DNA of 64,000 nucleotides, from positions 13,608,001 to 13,672,000 of the forward strand of contig NC_056428.1 of the NCBI RefSeq assembly GCF_905147365.1, given 5' to 3'. This DNA is from Aricia agestis (lineage: Eukaryota; Arthropoda; Insecta; Lepidoptera; Lycaenidae). The notes below the pieces were generated by a model. That model saw only the letters and a list, made by a program, of their open reading frames with translations, searched no databases and had not been told where the DNA came from. The position numbers were made by a program, and so were the translations under genes. This document shows positions 34,885 to 45,412 of this stretch, one piece after another; the first letter of the stretch is position 1; each line of letters opens with the position of its first letter.

Positions 34885-36990
34885 CATCTGAAGGACCTCA
34901 CCAGCGGTTGCTGTGGGGATGCCGGAGAGAAACTCCTGCAGGAGGTCACGAGTTTGTGCAACCTCATGCTTCGTGGTGAGGTTGCTTCAGATATCGTAGA
35001 CATCCTGTATGGAGCAAACCTCTGCGCGCTGAGGAAGAGAGATGGTGGCATTCGACCGATCGCTGTCGGCTCAACATACCGGCGCCTCACTGCCAAGATA
35101 GCCTGCAGGTCCATAAAATCTCTGTCATCATATTTCCAACCCAAGCAACTTGGTTTCGCCTGCAAAGGTGGCTGTGAGGCAGCCGTTCACTCTTTTCGCA
35201 CTCATGTTCAAAATTCAAAAAATAGTATATATTTAAAGGTGGATGTTTCAAACGCTTTCAATTCTGTAGACAGGGTCGCCATGTTAACACAGATAAAAAC
35301 CAAAGCCCCCACCATTTTACCCTTCATGTTACAGTGCTACCGAGATCCCACTAAACTCATTTACCAGAACCACTTAATCCAGTCTGAAGTTGGCTGTCAA
35401 CAGGGCGACCCTCTAGGTCCAGCAATTTTCAGTCTAGCTATTCACCCGGTCATCGAACTCCTAAATTCCAAATTCAACGTGTGGTATCTAGATGACGGGA
35501 CCCTTGCCAGCGACGCATCTACAGTTCTTTCGGATTTTCAGACTCTGATTCGCGAATTCAAAATTATAGGCCTAGATTTGAACCTGGGGAAGTGTGAACT
35601 TTTTGTCCCTGATGATTGTGGGGATAGAGATGAGATAATATCCAGTTTCAAGGCCGTCGCCCCAGAATTATCAGTGATTGAGAAGAGTGCACTTTTTCTC
35701 TTGGGTTCACCTGTTCTAGCCGATTCTTTTCCGGACTATATAAATGAAAAAATACGGAATTTTAGTGAAAGTTTAGATCGTCTTCTCCAAATTAACAGTC
35801 ACATGGCATTTACTCTGATTCGATATTGTTTATTCGTTCCAAAATTTACGTATGCTTTGCGGTGTTGTCAGCTCTGGAAGTTCCCAGAACTTCTCCATAG
35901 CTTAGATGACACCCTAAAGCATACGCTTTCCACAATTTTAAACATAAAATTTGATGAACGTTCCTGGACCCAAGCTACACTACCAGTAAGGTTCGGTGGC
36001 CTGGGAATACGAAAAACATCGGACACAGCTTTACCGGCGTTCTTGTCCTCGGTCCACGCAAATCGCGCAGTAATAGCCAAAATCTTAGAGCCCTCATCTT
36101 GTCCATTCGTCATTCCCTTTGCGGACGAGGCCAAGGATGCCTGGGACATTGCTAGTGCCGGCAGCGAGGTTCCCAAGAACACATCTTCCCAAAGGCTCTG
36201 GGACGAGCCCATCTGCGAACTGGTGCGTAATAAACTGTTTAACACGTCTACCAGCGCCGTAGAACGGGCTCGACTTTTGGCCGTGGAGAGGTGGGAGTCG
36301 GAAGCTTGGCTGCAGGCACTGCCATCTAAAAACACAGGAACATTGCTGGACCGTAATACATTCCGTCTTGCCACTGCCCTGCGTCTTGGTGTCCCCCATG
36401 TCGTCCCCCATCAGTGTGTTTGCGGCGCGCGCGTTGACAGCTACGGTCACCACGGGTTGTGCTGCTCGCGAAGTGCCGGACGCTTTTCACGGCATCACAA
36501 CCTGAATGACCTCATTCGTCGGGCTCTTGTCACTGCCGGCGTGCCAGCGATACTGGAGCCCTCCGGTTTGGCGCGCGACGATGGCAAGAGACCCGATGGA
36601 ATGACCCTGGTGCCCTGGAATGTGGGTCGGGCCCTTGTGTGGGACGCTACTTGTGTCGACACACTCGCCTCGTCCCATATTCAGAGCACCTCGAGCTGTG
36701 CGGGCGCAGCCGCAAACCAAGCAGAGAACCTCAAGCGGCGCAAATATGAGAACCTCAGCGGAGATCTTATATTTGAACCGTTTGGGGTGGAAACTCTAGG
36801 CGCATGGGGTCCGGGGGCACATAAGCTTTTTAGAGGAATATCTAAGAAGCTTGTTGAAGCCACCCGAGACCCCAGAGCTGGGAGCTACCTGGCACAGCGG
36901 ATAGCAATTGCCATCCAACGTGGCAATGCTGTCAGCTTGCTGGGCACTCTGCCAGATGGGGACGACTTGGGCAAGTTTTTCTTTTTATAG
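34885..36990 (+). CDS. reverse transcriptase with restriction-like endonuclease, 5' incomplete
   Basis: A continuous frame of about 700 codons. From the TTG at 34954 (678 residues): conserved entry block GGIRPIAVGSTYRRL (31-45); RT motif A VDVSNAF with Asp97; motif B GCQQGDPLGP (147-156); motif C YLDD (178-181); motif D GLDLNLGK. The C-terminal third has a Cys-His cluster CVCGARVDSYGHHGLCC (488-504) and a PD...D endonuclease-like core (KRPDG at 546, VWDAT at 562). This order, RT then CCHC then PD-(D/E)xK, is that of non-LTR elements with a restriction-like endonuclease (R2-like). The frame opens at 34885 right after a (TCTTA)n tract ending TTCTCAG, which looks like a splice acceptor, and has no good ATG. 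The N-terminal DNA-binding part is missing, so it is either a 5'-truncated element or a downstream exon. No stops or frameshifts break the domains. The 3' half is GC-rich, unlike its surroundings. Confidence 0.85.
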   Translation, partial: HLKDLTSGCCGDAGEKLLQEVTSLCNLMLRGEVASDIVDILYGANLCALRKRDGGIRPIAVGSTYRRLTAKIACRSIKSLSSYFQPKQLGFACKGGCEAAVHSFRTHVQNSKNSIYLKVDVSNAFNSVDRVAMLTQIKTKAPTILPFMLQCYRDPTKLIYQNHLIQSEVGCQQGDPLGPAIFSLAIHPVIELLNSKFNVWYLDDGTLASDASTVLSDFQTLIREFKIIGLDLNLGKCELFVPDDCGDRDEIISSFKAVAPELSVIEKSALFLLGSPVLADSFPDYINEKIRNFSESLDRLLQINSHMAFTLIRYCLFVPKFTYALRCCQLWKFPELLHSLDDTLKHTLSTILNIKFDERSWTQATLPVRFGGLGIRKTSDTALPAFLSSVHANRAVIAKILEPSSCPFVIPFADEAKDAWDIASAGSEVPKNTSSQRLWDEPICELVRNKLFNTSTSAVERARLLAVERWESEAWLQALPSKNTGTLLDRNTFRLATALRLGVPHVVPHQCVCGARVDSYGHHGLCCSRSAGRFSRHHNLNDLIRRALVTAGVPAILEPSGLARDDGKRPDGMTLVPWNVGRALVWDATCVDTLASSHIQSTSSCAGAAANQAENLKRRKYENLSGDLIFEPFGVETLGAWGPGAHKLFRGISKKLVEATRDPRAGSYLAQRIAIAIQRGNAVSLLGTLPDGDDLGKFFFL

Positions 36991-37217
36991 TTTTATATTT
37001 AAAGTTTGTATATATAATATATCTGTATATTTTAGATAGTATTTTAGTGTTTACATTTCTATCATATATGGACAATAATATTAGATATAATATTCATTTA
37101 ATTATACAGCTGATTGACCACACTAGCAAAATTAGAATTTTAAGTTAACATATTTTTGAACTTCTCTTACAAATTGTAATTTAGACGTACAAGCGCAGAA
37201 TGAAATACCGATGTATT
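36991..37217. other. 3' flank of the RT frame
   Basis: AT-rich; no AATAAA close by, and no poly(A) tail or target duplication is recognised. Confidence 0.4.
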
Positions 37218-37221
37218 TTAA

Positions 37222-37651
37222 GAGGGCGACTAACCCAAAAAATCAAACATCGTCCTTCTCTCTTCACACTCACGCCCGTCTTTCATATGCCAGGTGAAAA
37301 AGGACGTAGCGCATTCATCGCCAAATTAGTTTTTTCTCAATAACTCGATAAATATACAATATTTAAAAAATCCGTTAGGTCGATTTCTCAATTATAGAAT
37401 TTTATACAATGTGTTAAAATATTAACTTGGTTCAATGCACGGTTGTGGCAATAAATGAAAAATTCGTGAAAATTAGATGCATCTTTGTAATTTTTTTCTA
37501 TCGATAAAATTTTAAGATATCGTGTTTTCGCTCAGATCGAATTCTTGTAAACATAATGTAGTATCTAATTTCAGAAAATGAAACTGTTCGGGGCTTATTT
37601 TCAAGAATGAAAATGAATTATAAAATCGTAAATTTTGGGTTAGTCGCCCCC
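37222..37651. mobile_element. TTAA-flanked MITE, 430 bp
   Basis: Bounded by TTAA at 37218-37221 and 37652-37655, with inverted termini GAGGGCGACTAACCCAAAA and TTTTGGGTTAGTCGCCCCC. No coding. The TTAA target again suggests a piggyBac-type source. Confidence 0.85.
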
Positions 37652-37655
37652 TTAA

Positions 37656-39577
37656 GATGATAGGTCTTTTGTCGGGCGTTATGAGCGAGAATTCAACCTT
37701 TTGTATATATTTTAATTACTGAAATACGAGGTGGGCTAATTGTCGGCCGAGTTCGAGTTTTAATTAAAAAATCCAACGCTAAGCGGCTTGGGGAAGAATT
37801 GCTAAACTTGCGGAATTTTCTTTTTTATGAATTTATTAATTACTAGCTGTTGGTACCACGGACAAGATATTCGAATTCTTGATAGCATATTATTTAACAA
37901 CAATTGCAATAACAAGCTATTTATGCATAATTTTGTGCAATTTTGCGTTCACTATTGTTGCAATTTTACTTTTATTAACCGGTGGTTTGTGGGGTATTTA
38001 TGTTTGGTTAGTCTTGAAGGTTCATAATACTCTATGGAAGGTTTATGTCAGGAGGCAAGTCATACTTAGTTCACCGGATCATCTAGTATATTTCCTCTCT
38101 ATCTTCTATATAAATGAATTTTAAGTTTTGTTAGTGTCACTATAAATAACTCGAGGATGGCTGAATTGATTTTGAAATGTTTGTGGTTGTCCTATAATTA
38201 GGAGGAAAGTGACATGAAGTTTATCGGGTCATCTAGTTATAAATAAAACCCAATGTATCATTAAATTACACCTTTGCAATTATCAATTATTTTTCAGTGA
38301 GATTCATTATTTAGATAATATAATATCTAGAACTGAACTTGAACTAGAGTGGTCAAATATAATATAAAATATTTAACTTTATAAAGTCGTTAAACAAGCT
38401 GCTCATAATGTTATATATAAATAACGTCCTAATTACAAATCTTGAATAGAGTATTCACAACGTAAATGTGCTTTACTTTGAAAGTTAAATAAAGCCTATT
38501 TTCCCTTGTAATTATTTGATTTAATGTCAACACCAGCCTTAAATTATATCCGTGGCATTGTTACGTGTCGCTTATACTTTTAGTATGTGTTACGTAGTAT
38601 ATATGACATTCTCTTTGTATTATGAATTTTTCCTTGCCAAAGACATTCATTTTTTTTTTATTTAACTCTATATTATGCACAAGAAAAATACATAAAGATA
38701 CAATTAACTTAATTATTTAATCAATTCATATTCAAATTCCGATTTTATTTCTTTGCTAGGAAAATTGTAGACGCGTATAACATTTTAATATTTAACAATT
38801 TATTAGTATAATATGATAATTTATTGTGTCATATTTGTCCAGCGAAGTTTGTTTAAACTTTAAACTGCAATTATGAATGAGCATATTTTTTGTTTTTTCC
38901 ATCATTCTTCGGAAGTCTACCGATACTGGGCTTTAGAACCTGATACTTTCATACCTGTATGTCTGATGTTCTTCTTAACCACACAACAAAAGACATTCAT
39001 AGAACAACATCTACATACCGAGTTATCAATATAATTTGATTGCAGTAAACATCCTTGTAGTAGACAAGGATACATCACACATGATGCTTGTAGTAGTTAA
39101 ATCGACAATTGACAAACAAATTGGTTAAAAAGTATAGTATGCTTCTCAACCAATTTGTGCCGCTATATTATATGCCCCTCTTATGCACTACTACAAGCAT
39201 ACTGCTGCTTAATACTTTGCGCGCACAGATCCTTGCAATTAGTGAAATCAACAAAACTCTTTAGCTCCATCTTCTTTACCAATCTGTGCCACTAAATGTG
39301 TCCTTTTCACACCTCAACTACTTTTGTATGCTACTATATCTGTCCCTCTCCCACCTAAATGCATAATAGCCCGGCCTTTATGCTGTAACGGATGTGACGC
39401 CACTCGAATGCGCCATGATGACTGTCATCCGTCGACACGCCTTTGAGCTGAAAGCCCTTTGCCATGGTAACGCAAGGCCCAAGCTTCAGAGCGATTCTCT
39501 AAGCAAATATTAAAACTATTGTACTCACATCGGCTGTAACAGACGTGAGAGCATTTTTCCGCCGGGGTTAAAAATCC
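37656..39577. other. intergenic, dispersed repeat tails
   Basis: 37840-38235 carries two diverged copies of a tail ending GG(A/G)TCATCTAGT (38090 and 38235), and ACTAGCTGTTGG near 37842, both typical of retroposon or Helitron ends. 39050-39190 has imperfect inverted words around CTTGTAGTAG/CTACTACAAGC. No gene is supported. Confidence 0.5.
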
Positions 39578-39762
39578 ATACTAATATTATAAATACGAAA
39601 GTGTGTCTGTCTTTTACCTCTTCACTGATTTTGCTGAAATTTTGTTTAGACATACTTTGAGTCCCGAGAAAGGACATCTAGGATACTTTTTATCCTGGCA
39701 AATATAGGGTTCCTACGCGGTACACAAGTCTCGGCGCAACTGAGTTGCGGACGTCATCTAGT
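39578..39762 (+). mobile_element. Helitron-like copy
   Basis: Starts ATACTAATATTATAAATACG and ends GAGTTGCGGACGTCATCTAGT-type sequence. Confidence 0.72.
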
Positions 39763-41791
39763 ATTTTATATAAGCCGAAAAAGCTTTTGAAAATATTTGG
39801 TGAACCGGGGTAAATATACCATTGTGCCCACATCACGCGCGTGTGCTCCAGCCTTATGCATTGTTCTCCGCGCCGATCATAAATAATGCGATAAGGCTGT
39901 GTACACAAGTAGCGTTTCAGTTACGCTCTCCGTGAAAATAGAGGACGACGTAGTTTTTGCCAACAAAACATTGCGTTTTTACCTATTTGTAGACAAAAAT
40001 AAAATATTTTAGAGAAAAATATAATATACTTTTCAATATAATTACTTATAGCAACTCAAACCTTTACTGAAACTAACTAATGAAATAAATGTTATGGTAA
40101 AAACGAAATTTGGAGCAAAATATAATGAAATTCATATTGCTTATTTGAAACGTTAATGCTGAAGCACATTTTTATTTTTAAAATACCTAATGCTCTACAT
40201 TACTTACAAACTACGAATAATAAAAGAAACGTAACTCCCAAACTTCAACCGTTTTGAATTTGGTTCCTTTTCGCACACTAAAATATGGCAATAGTAACGA
40301 AACACTAACACTCAAATACGAAATAAAGCCGTTGACATTTAATTTTCACTTTTATATTTACACAAAATTGTGTACCGAATACATGCATAGAATGTGCATG
40401 TATTCCTGTCACATATTTTAGACTCGTGGACAATTTTTTACACAGTTACTCTACCTTAGTTTTTATTATTCGTAGCTTACAAAACTTGTTTTAATTAAAG
40501 CTTAAAATAGGAATCATAGTTAATGAAGGATGGCAAAATATTTACGTCTCACGTTGCAAAGGGCACCTTTGTAAATAATAAAATCATGTCTGAATTAACT
40601 TTTTACTAGCATTACGTAAACGTATGCCACGATCATCACAAAACATGAATTTTGCCGAAGTTGCGGGCAATAATCATGTTAAGAGTTTTGATTCTGATGG
40701 AAAAACGCGCTACAACCGAAAACGCATTGTCTGGAACGAACCTTACTGGGCATATAATTTATAGCAACGCTGAAAAGGAACGAGGCGAGAGTGACACACG
40801 TAATATAACTATAATAAATCGCCATCACGGAGGATTAACAGACAGACAAAGGTTCTACTTTTATTGGTCAAATAGCCTTTTTAGGAAGAAATGGGTATGT
40901 TTTATGGAAGCGAAAGTTTCGTCTAGTCTATATGACAGTAAAGAGAACTGTAAACCTTTATTACCCCTACTTATTTTTACACAATAATTATTCAACTTTA
41001 TTTCTTGTTCAATCCAGTCCATTTTCTATCGAACTTAAAATACATGTATAATTACTGCTAACATGACTTTTGCACTGAGATCAACACTAAAAAATGTTTT
41101 AAGGGACGTCATAAGTACTGAAATTATTACGTAATATGGGACTACTACATCAAACATGTCATCAGTAAATAAATCGCAGTCATCGCTTCACATTTTCGCT
41201 TATCAAAAACCTTTTAGCTGGCAGCACTTAAAGCGCTTTACGCGCATAGATGACGCAGCAGTCGCCAGCAGACCATTAGCTTTTTGTGGCCCCTTTGTAT
41301 TCTTCCGTACCCGAATTCCATTTTCAAATTAACTACATAGGTTGCCTGTTTAAATTATTCAGCTTATTAATTATTTCTAGTGTTGCGGAGAATAAAATGT
41401 AATGTAGCCGTAAATTGGATGGTCTGGTAAGTTGTAAATTGTAATGTCAAGAAAGATCATTATCAATTTTCTGTTGTAGAGGATTATAAAATAAGCCGGC
41501 AATGACCAAGGGAAAAAGTGTAATAATAATTATAATCTGATATATTTCCTACGAATAACAAAAACTAAGGAATCGTAACTCCCATACTATTACCAGAGTA
41601 GACAGAATGATATTACCGTTTTAAAGGTTCCTTTTGAGCTGTCATGTAACGTCAACCTAGTACCGCTCAAGGTAAATATTGCAAATGTATTGAAATGTGT
41701 ACGGTACCTAAGGTACACTTTTTTGACAATGTGGAGCATGTTTTTTGACAGTTTTTATTATTCGTAGTAAGTATATTTCACTTATTATTAT
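39763..41791. other. intergenic, no gene supported
   Basis: A 111-codon frame at 40652 has a TTG start and no recognisable domain. A small hairpin lies at 40380-40405 (AATACATGCA/TGCATGTATT). Nothing else. Confidence 0.5.
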
Positions 41792-42248
41792 GGCCTGTAT
41801 TCACTTTCATTAGTAAAAGTGCAAGTGACTAGTAATTGAGGCAGTGGAGTGTAGGTATGTAGTGCAAGTAGTGTCCAATTCTTATTTAGTGATAATTTAG
41901 TGGCTCTATTTAGTAAATTCAGCAGTAGCTGTCAACCAGCGATTGTTTTTTTTGTCAACCAGCGAGTACGGCCGAACATCGAGAAGCGAGCTTGCAATTG
42001 CAAGAAGTACTCAAAGAAGTATTAAATGCGGTGCTGTCTGAAACGGGAACTCTTTTTGGAAGCTAAATTTGCAAGACCAAGAAAAATATGGGATCAATTA
42101 TAGAATACTTTGCTATTTTTTGCAAAACAAGACGAGCGTCCGAGTTTCAAAAATACAACTGCCATTTTGACATGTCCTTCATTTTTAATATTCATTTTAT
42201 TTAAAACTAGTTTAAAACTATTTTACCATAAAGTATTTTTTATATAAA

Positions 42249-42456
42249 ACTAGATATCGCCCGCAACGGAGTTGCGGCAAAAAATAGTTTATCACGCGGA
42301 AACCGTGCGATTTTTCGGGATATAAAAATATCCTATGTCCTTTCCCGGGACTTAAAGTATCTTCATACCAAATTTCAGCAAAATCGGTTCTGAGGTTTGA
42401 GCGTGAAGAGGTACCAGACAAACAGAGAGACACACATTCGCATTTATAATATTAGT
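42249..42456 (-). mobile_element. Helitron-like copy (nested)
   Basis: Minus-strand copy with a perfect CAACGGAGTTGCGG near its 3' end. Lies inside the 41792 element. Confidence 0.72.
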
Positions 42457-42639
42457 AAGTATAGATTAGTATGGAAGTAATTGAAAAGGTGTCGTTTTGT
42501 ACTTTTAATATAATATAATAATAATATCATATCTATGGACGCTTCACACCACGTCAGTCTGGCCCCGTGCTAAGTACCTGAAGGACTTTTTTACGGGTAC
42601 CAGACAACGGAAATATAATATTTAATACTTTTATACTAG

Positions 42640-42870
42640 ACTAGATGACGCCCGCAACTCCGTTGCGACAAAAATCGTTTATCGCGCGTGTACCGTACAT
42701 TTTCCCGGGATAAAAAGTATCCAATGTTCTTTCCCGGGGCTCAAAGTATATCCATACTAAATTTGAGCAAAATTGGTTTAACGGTTTGGGCGTGAAGTGG
42801 TAACAGACAGACATACAGATAGACAGAATATAGACAGACAGATAAACTTTCGCATTTATAATATTAGTAT
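42640..42870 (-). mobile_element. Helitron-like copy (nested)
   Basis: Minus-strand copy, with a GACAGACA-derived variable tract near 42810-42840. Confidence 0.72.
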
Positions 42871-42944
42871 CGATAGGTATTCAATATACATATTATATTG
42901 TTTAAGATTTTTATTATACTATATTATACACTTAATATATTTTC

Positions 42945-43083
42945 ATACACATCCAGTCTCCAGATCCGGGAACATTGAAAACTTTTTGTTCCGTCGGCGG
43001 GATTCGAACCCGCGACCTCCGGCTTGAGCTGCCACACCTTTGTATTAGCTTCATGCACTCAACCAATTGAGCCACAGAGGTCT
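42945..43083 (-). mobile_element. tRNA-headed SINE
   Basis: On the minus strand CCTCTGTGGCTCAATTGG is an A-box region and GCGGGTTCGAATCCCGCC is a perfect B-box stem-loop, followed by GACGGAACAAAAAG and AATGTTCCCGGATCTGG. An extra loop of about 35 bases (ATGCATGAAGCTAATAC) and a non-pairing 5'/3' stem rule out a working tRNA. Confidence 0.78.
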
Positions 43084-43766
43084 TCTCTTTATTTTGGTAA
43101 ATTAAAAACTTTCTTTAATTTGAACGAAAAAATAAATTAGGTATACTTAGTGATAATTATTATTAATTATTTCATAGCTGGCAGGCACGCTGCGAGTGAA
43201 GGAAGGGCGCGCGGGACGTGGGTACCTACTCGCACATGCACTCGCAAAAAATAGAACACGCTTTTAATCACGTTACTACGCAGCCGACTAGTCACTTGCA
43301 CTGATCAGTCGCTGTCCACACTTACTTTCTCCTAATCACTAATGACCCGCACTAGTTACCTGCACTTAATCACTAATCAAAGTGAATACAGTTCTAATCA
43401 CGTTACTACGCAGCCGGCTAATCACTTGCACTAGTCAGTCGCTGTCCACACTTACTTTCTCCTAATAACTAATTACCTGCCCTAATAACTTGACTTACTA
43501 CTAACGAAAGTGAATACGGGCCTTTATATTAAGTAAATTGACCAAAAAAATAATCGATTCATATTTGTCGTTTCTAAAATCGCAGGATATACCAATGTTA
43601 TTTGACTGCAAAATTATTTATACGGAACGCTATCTACAATTATTATAAACCAAATATCAGAATGGTCCCAACAACTCCGAGGTGGGTCCATTAATTTCAC
43701 CATGATGCCTTTTGCCCCAACATATTGGTCTTGTCCTTGAAGTTAACTCCAAACCCTGTGTCCAAA

Positions 43767-44524
43767 CCACGAAGCTCATACAAAGAGGAGCTGGCCTAAG
43801 CAACTGTGCACTGTGATTTTCAACTAGGTCCTGACGTCATCATTGTGGGCGGGGCTTAAGTCAGTACACTTTCAGCATTTGTCAGGTGCACACGTAACGA
43901 GACTCCCAATAAATTGGTGTTTTCTGCGTATTTAACAAGGAAAGGATGAAGTATTGTGTTTTACAATGTCGAAAACACTCAGACAGACGTTCTGATAATA
44001 TAAATACCATCACATTTCATTTGGAAATAATTTTAAATGTAATTAAAATATAAAAGTTCTAGAACATTTCAGCTTTCAGCGTTAATTATTCTACTTGACA
44101 CTAGGTGGCCAAACCTTTGAAAGATAATACAGACGTAAATGCGATAATTTTGCATAAGTTTATTACAAATATAATCATACTTGAATACTAAAAACCGTTA
44201 TACACTTAGTCTTAAACACATTTAATAGCTAAAACCGTGATTATATAGCTTTTATTATGATATTACTTATAATCCGCCATCTGTCGTCACGAAACGTAAA
44301 AAATATCCAGGGCCGTAGTACGTCCCATAATATTCAAGACAAAATGACATCTAGTGTAAGATAGTTGAACTACGTAGTAACATCAACATCGACCTAAGCT
44401 AGTAGTTTGGCTTTTAGCCGATAGATGAAATATTGAGAAGTGGGCGGAGCTTGACACCCCCTCACCCCGCAAATTGTCACGCGAAACTTGATTACAACAC
44501 CTCCTCTTAGTATTAGCTCCGTGG
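43767..44524. mobile_element. inverted-repeat element retaining a THAP-like exon
   Basis: Ends CCACGAAGCTCATACAAAG and the mate that reads CCACGGAGCTAATACTAAG on the other strand. Inside, a short frame starts with ATG at 43946 and reads MKYCVLQCRKHSDRR, then NTITFHLE, then stops at 44053. The Cys-x3-Cys start and the FH motif fit the first half of a THAP zinc-finger domain, as in P-element-type transposases. The rest of the transposase is gone. Confidence 0.6.
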
Positions 44525-45021
44525 TCCAAACCTCATACTTAACCTAGGTATTAAATCATTTTTCAACCTAGATAAATTTAATTCACAATAATTTCAACGA
44601 ACTCTACGTAAAGCGAAATCTAGTTGTAGGATTGAAATGAACAAACACGCAAAACAATTTTGTGCACGTTAGAATAAAAATGTTTTTGTTGGTCGAGGGT
44701 TACCGAGTACCTCTGACCTACATATAGGGCCGCGCGATGTAACTTGATATTATTTTATTTAAAAACAAATATTTTGAACTTTAAACATCTAAGGGATTTC
44801 ATTTTGCATGTATGTACTATAAATACATGCCTAACATATTATTTTATAGGTAAAGGCGCGTGATTCTTGGCATCGCATGAGTAGTTAGGCTTTACCAACT
44901 AATATAATATATTCTGTGGCTTTACTACAGTCAGAGCATAATGGTCAAAGCAACGTGACTATGTGTCGTTTTCAAATTATGACACGTCATGTACTTACCT
45001 GCAAGCCTCGCTAGCTAGTGC
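44525..45021. other. intergenic, no gene seen
   Basis: No supported feature. Confidence 0.45.
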
Positions 45022-45024
45022 GAA

Positions 45025-45412
45025 ATATAAAAGACTAGACATTCCGCGCGGCTTCGCCCGCGTAAATTAGATATGTCACAGACAAATTAGTCCACAAAAA
45101 TAGCCTATGATTCTTCACGTAGTCTACTTTTTATCTGTGCCAAATAACAGAAAAATTTCTCCAGTAGTTCGTGAGATAAGCCCTTTCAAATAATTTCCCC
45201 TCGTTTTTTCTACATTTTCCTCTATGTCTTCACTCTTATAAGTCTTAGCGTGATAAAATATAGCCTTTAGCCTTCCTCGATAAATGGGCTATCTAACACT
45301 GAAAGAATTTTTCAAATCAGACCAGACGTTCCTGAGATTAACGCGTTCAAACAAAAAAACAAACTCTTCCGCTTTATAATATTATAAGTAAGTATAATAT
45401 TAGATAGGTATT
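45025..45412 (-). mobile_element. Helitron-like element of the GCGGGCGAAGCCGCG type
   Basis: On the minus strand it starts near ATATTATAAAGCGGAAGAG and ends TTTACGCGGGCGAAGCCGCG. Same family as 29895-30193 and a fragment at 61110. Confidence 0.68.

Larger units (their letters stand above)
41792..43522. mobile_element. 1.7-kb inverted-repeat element with nested insertions
   Basis: Ends GGCCTGTATTCACTTTC and its mate GAAAGTGAATACGGGCC are inverted. Subterminal words AGTGCAAGTGACTAG and CACTTGCACTAGTCAG also pair. Near the right end a block of about 125 bp is tandemly duplicated (43270-43500: CACGTTACTACGCAGCCG twice, TCGCTGTCCACACTTAC twice). Two Helitron-like copies and a SINE have inserted inside. 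Confidence 0.78.

Noticed and set aside
35868..36453. Minus-strand frames of 168 and 119 codons
   Set aside because: Antisense shadows of the GC-rich RT frame.
40652..40987. 111-codon plus-strand frame
   Set aside because: TTG start, no domain, no splice or promoter context, AT-driven composition.
42985..43083. tRNA gene
   Set aside because: A and B boxes are present but the acceptor stem does not close and there is a long insertion; it is a SINE head.
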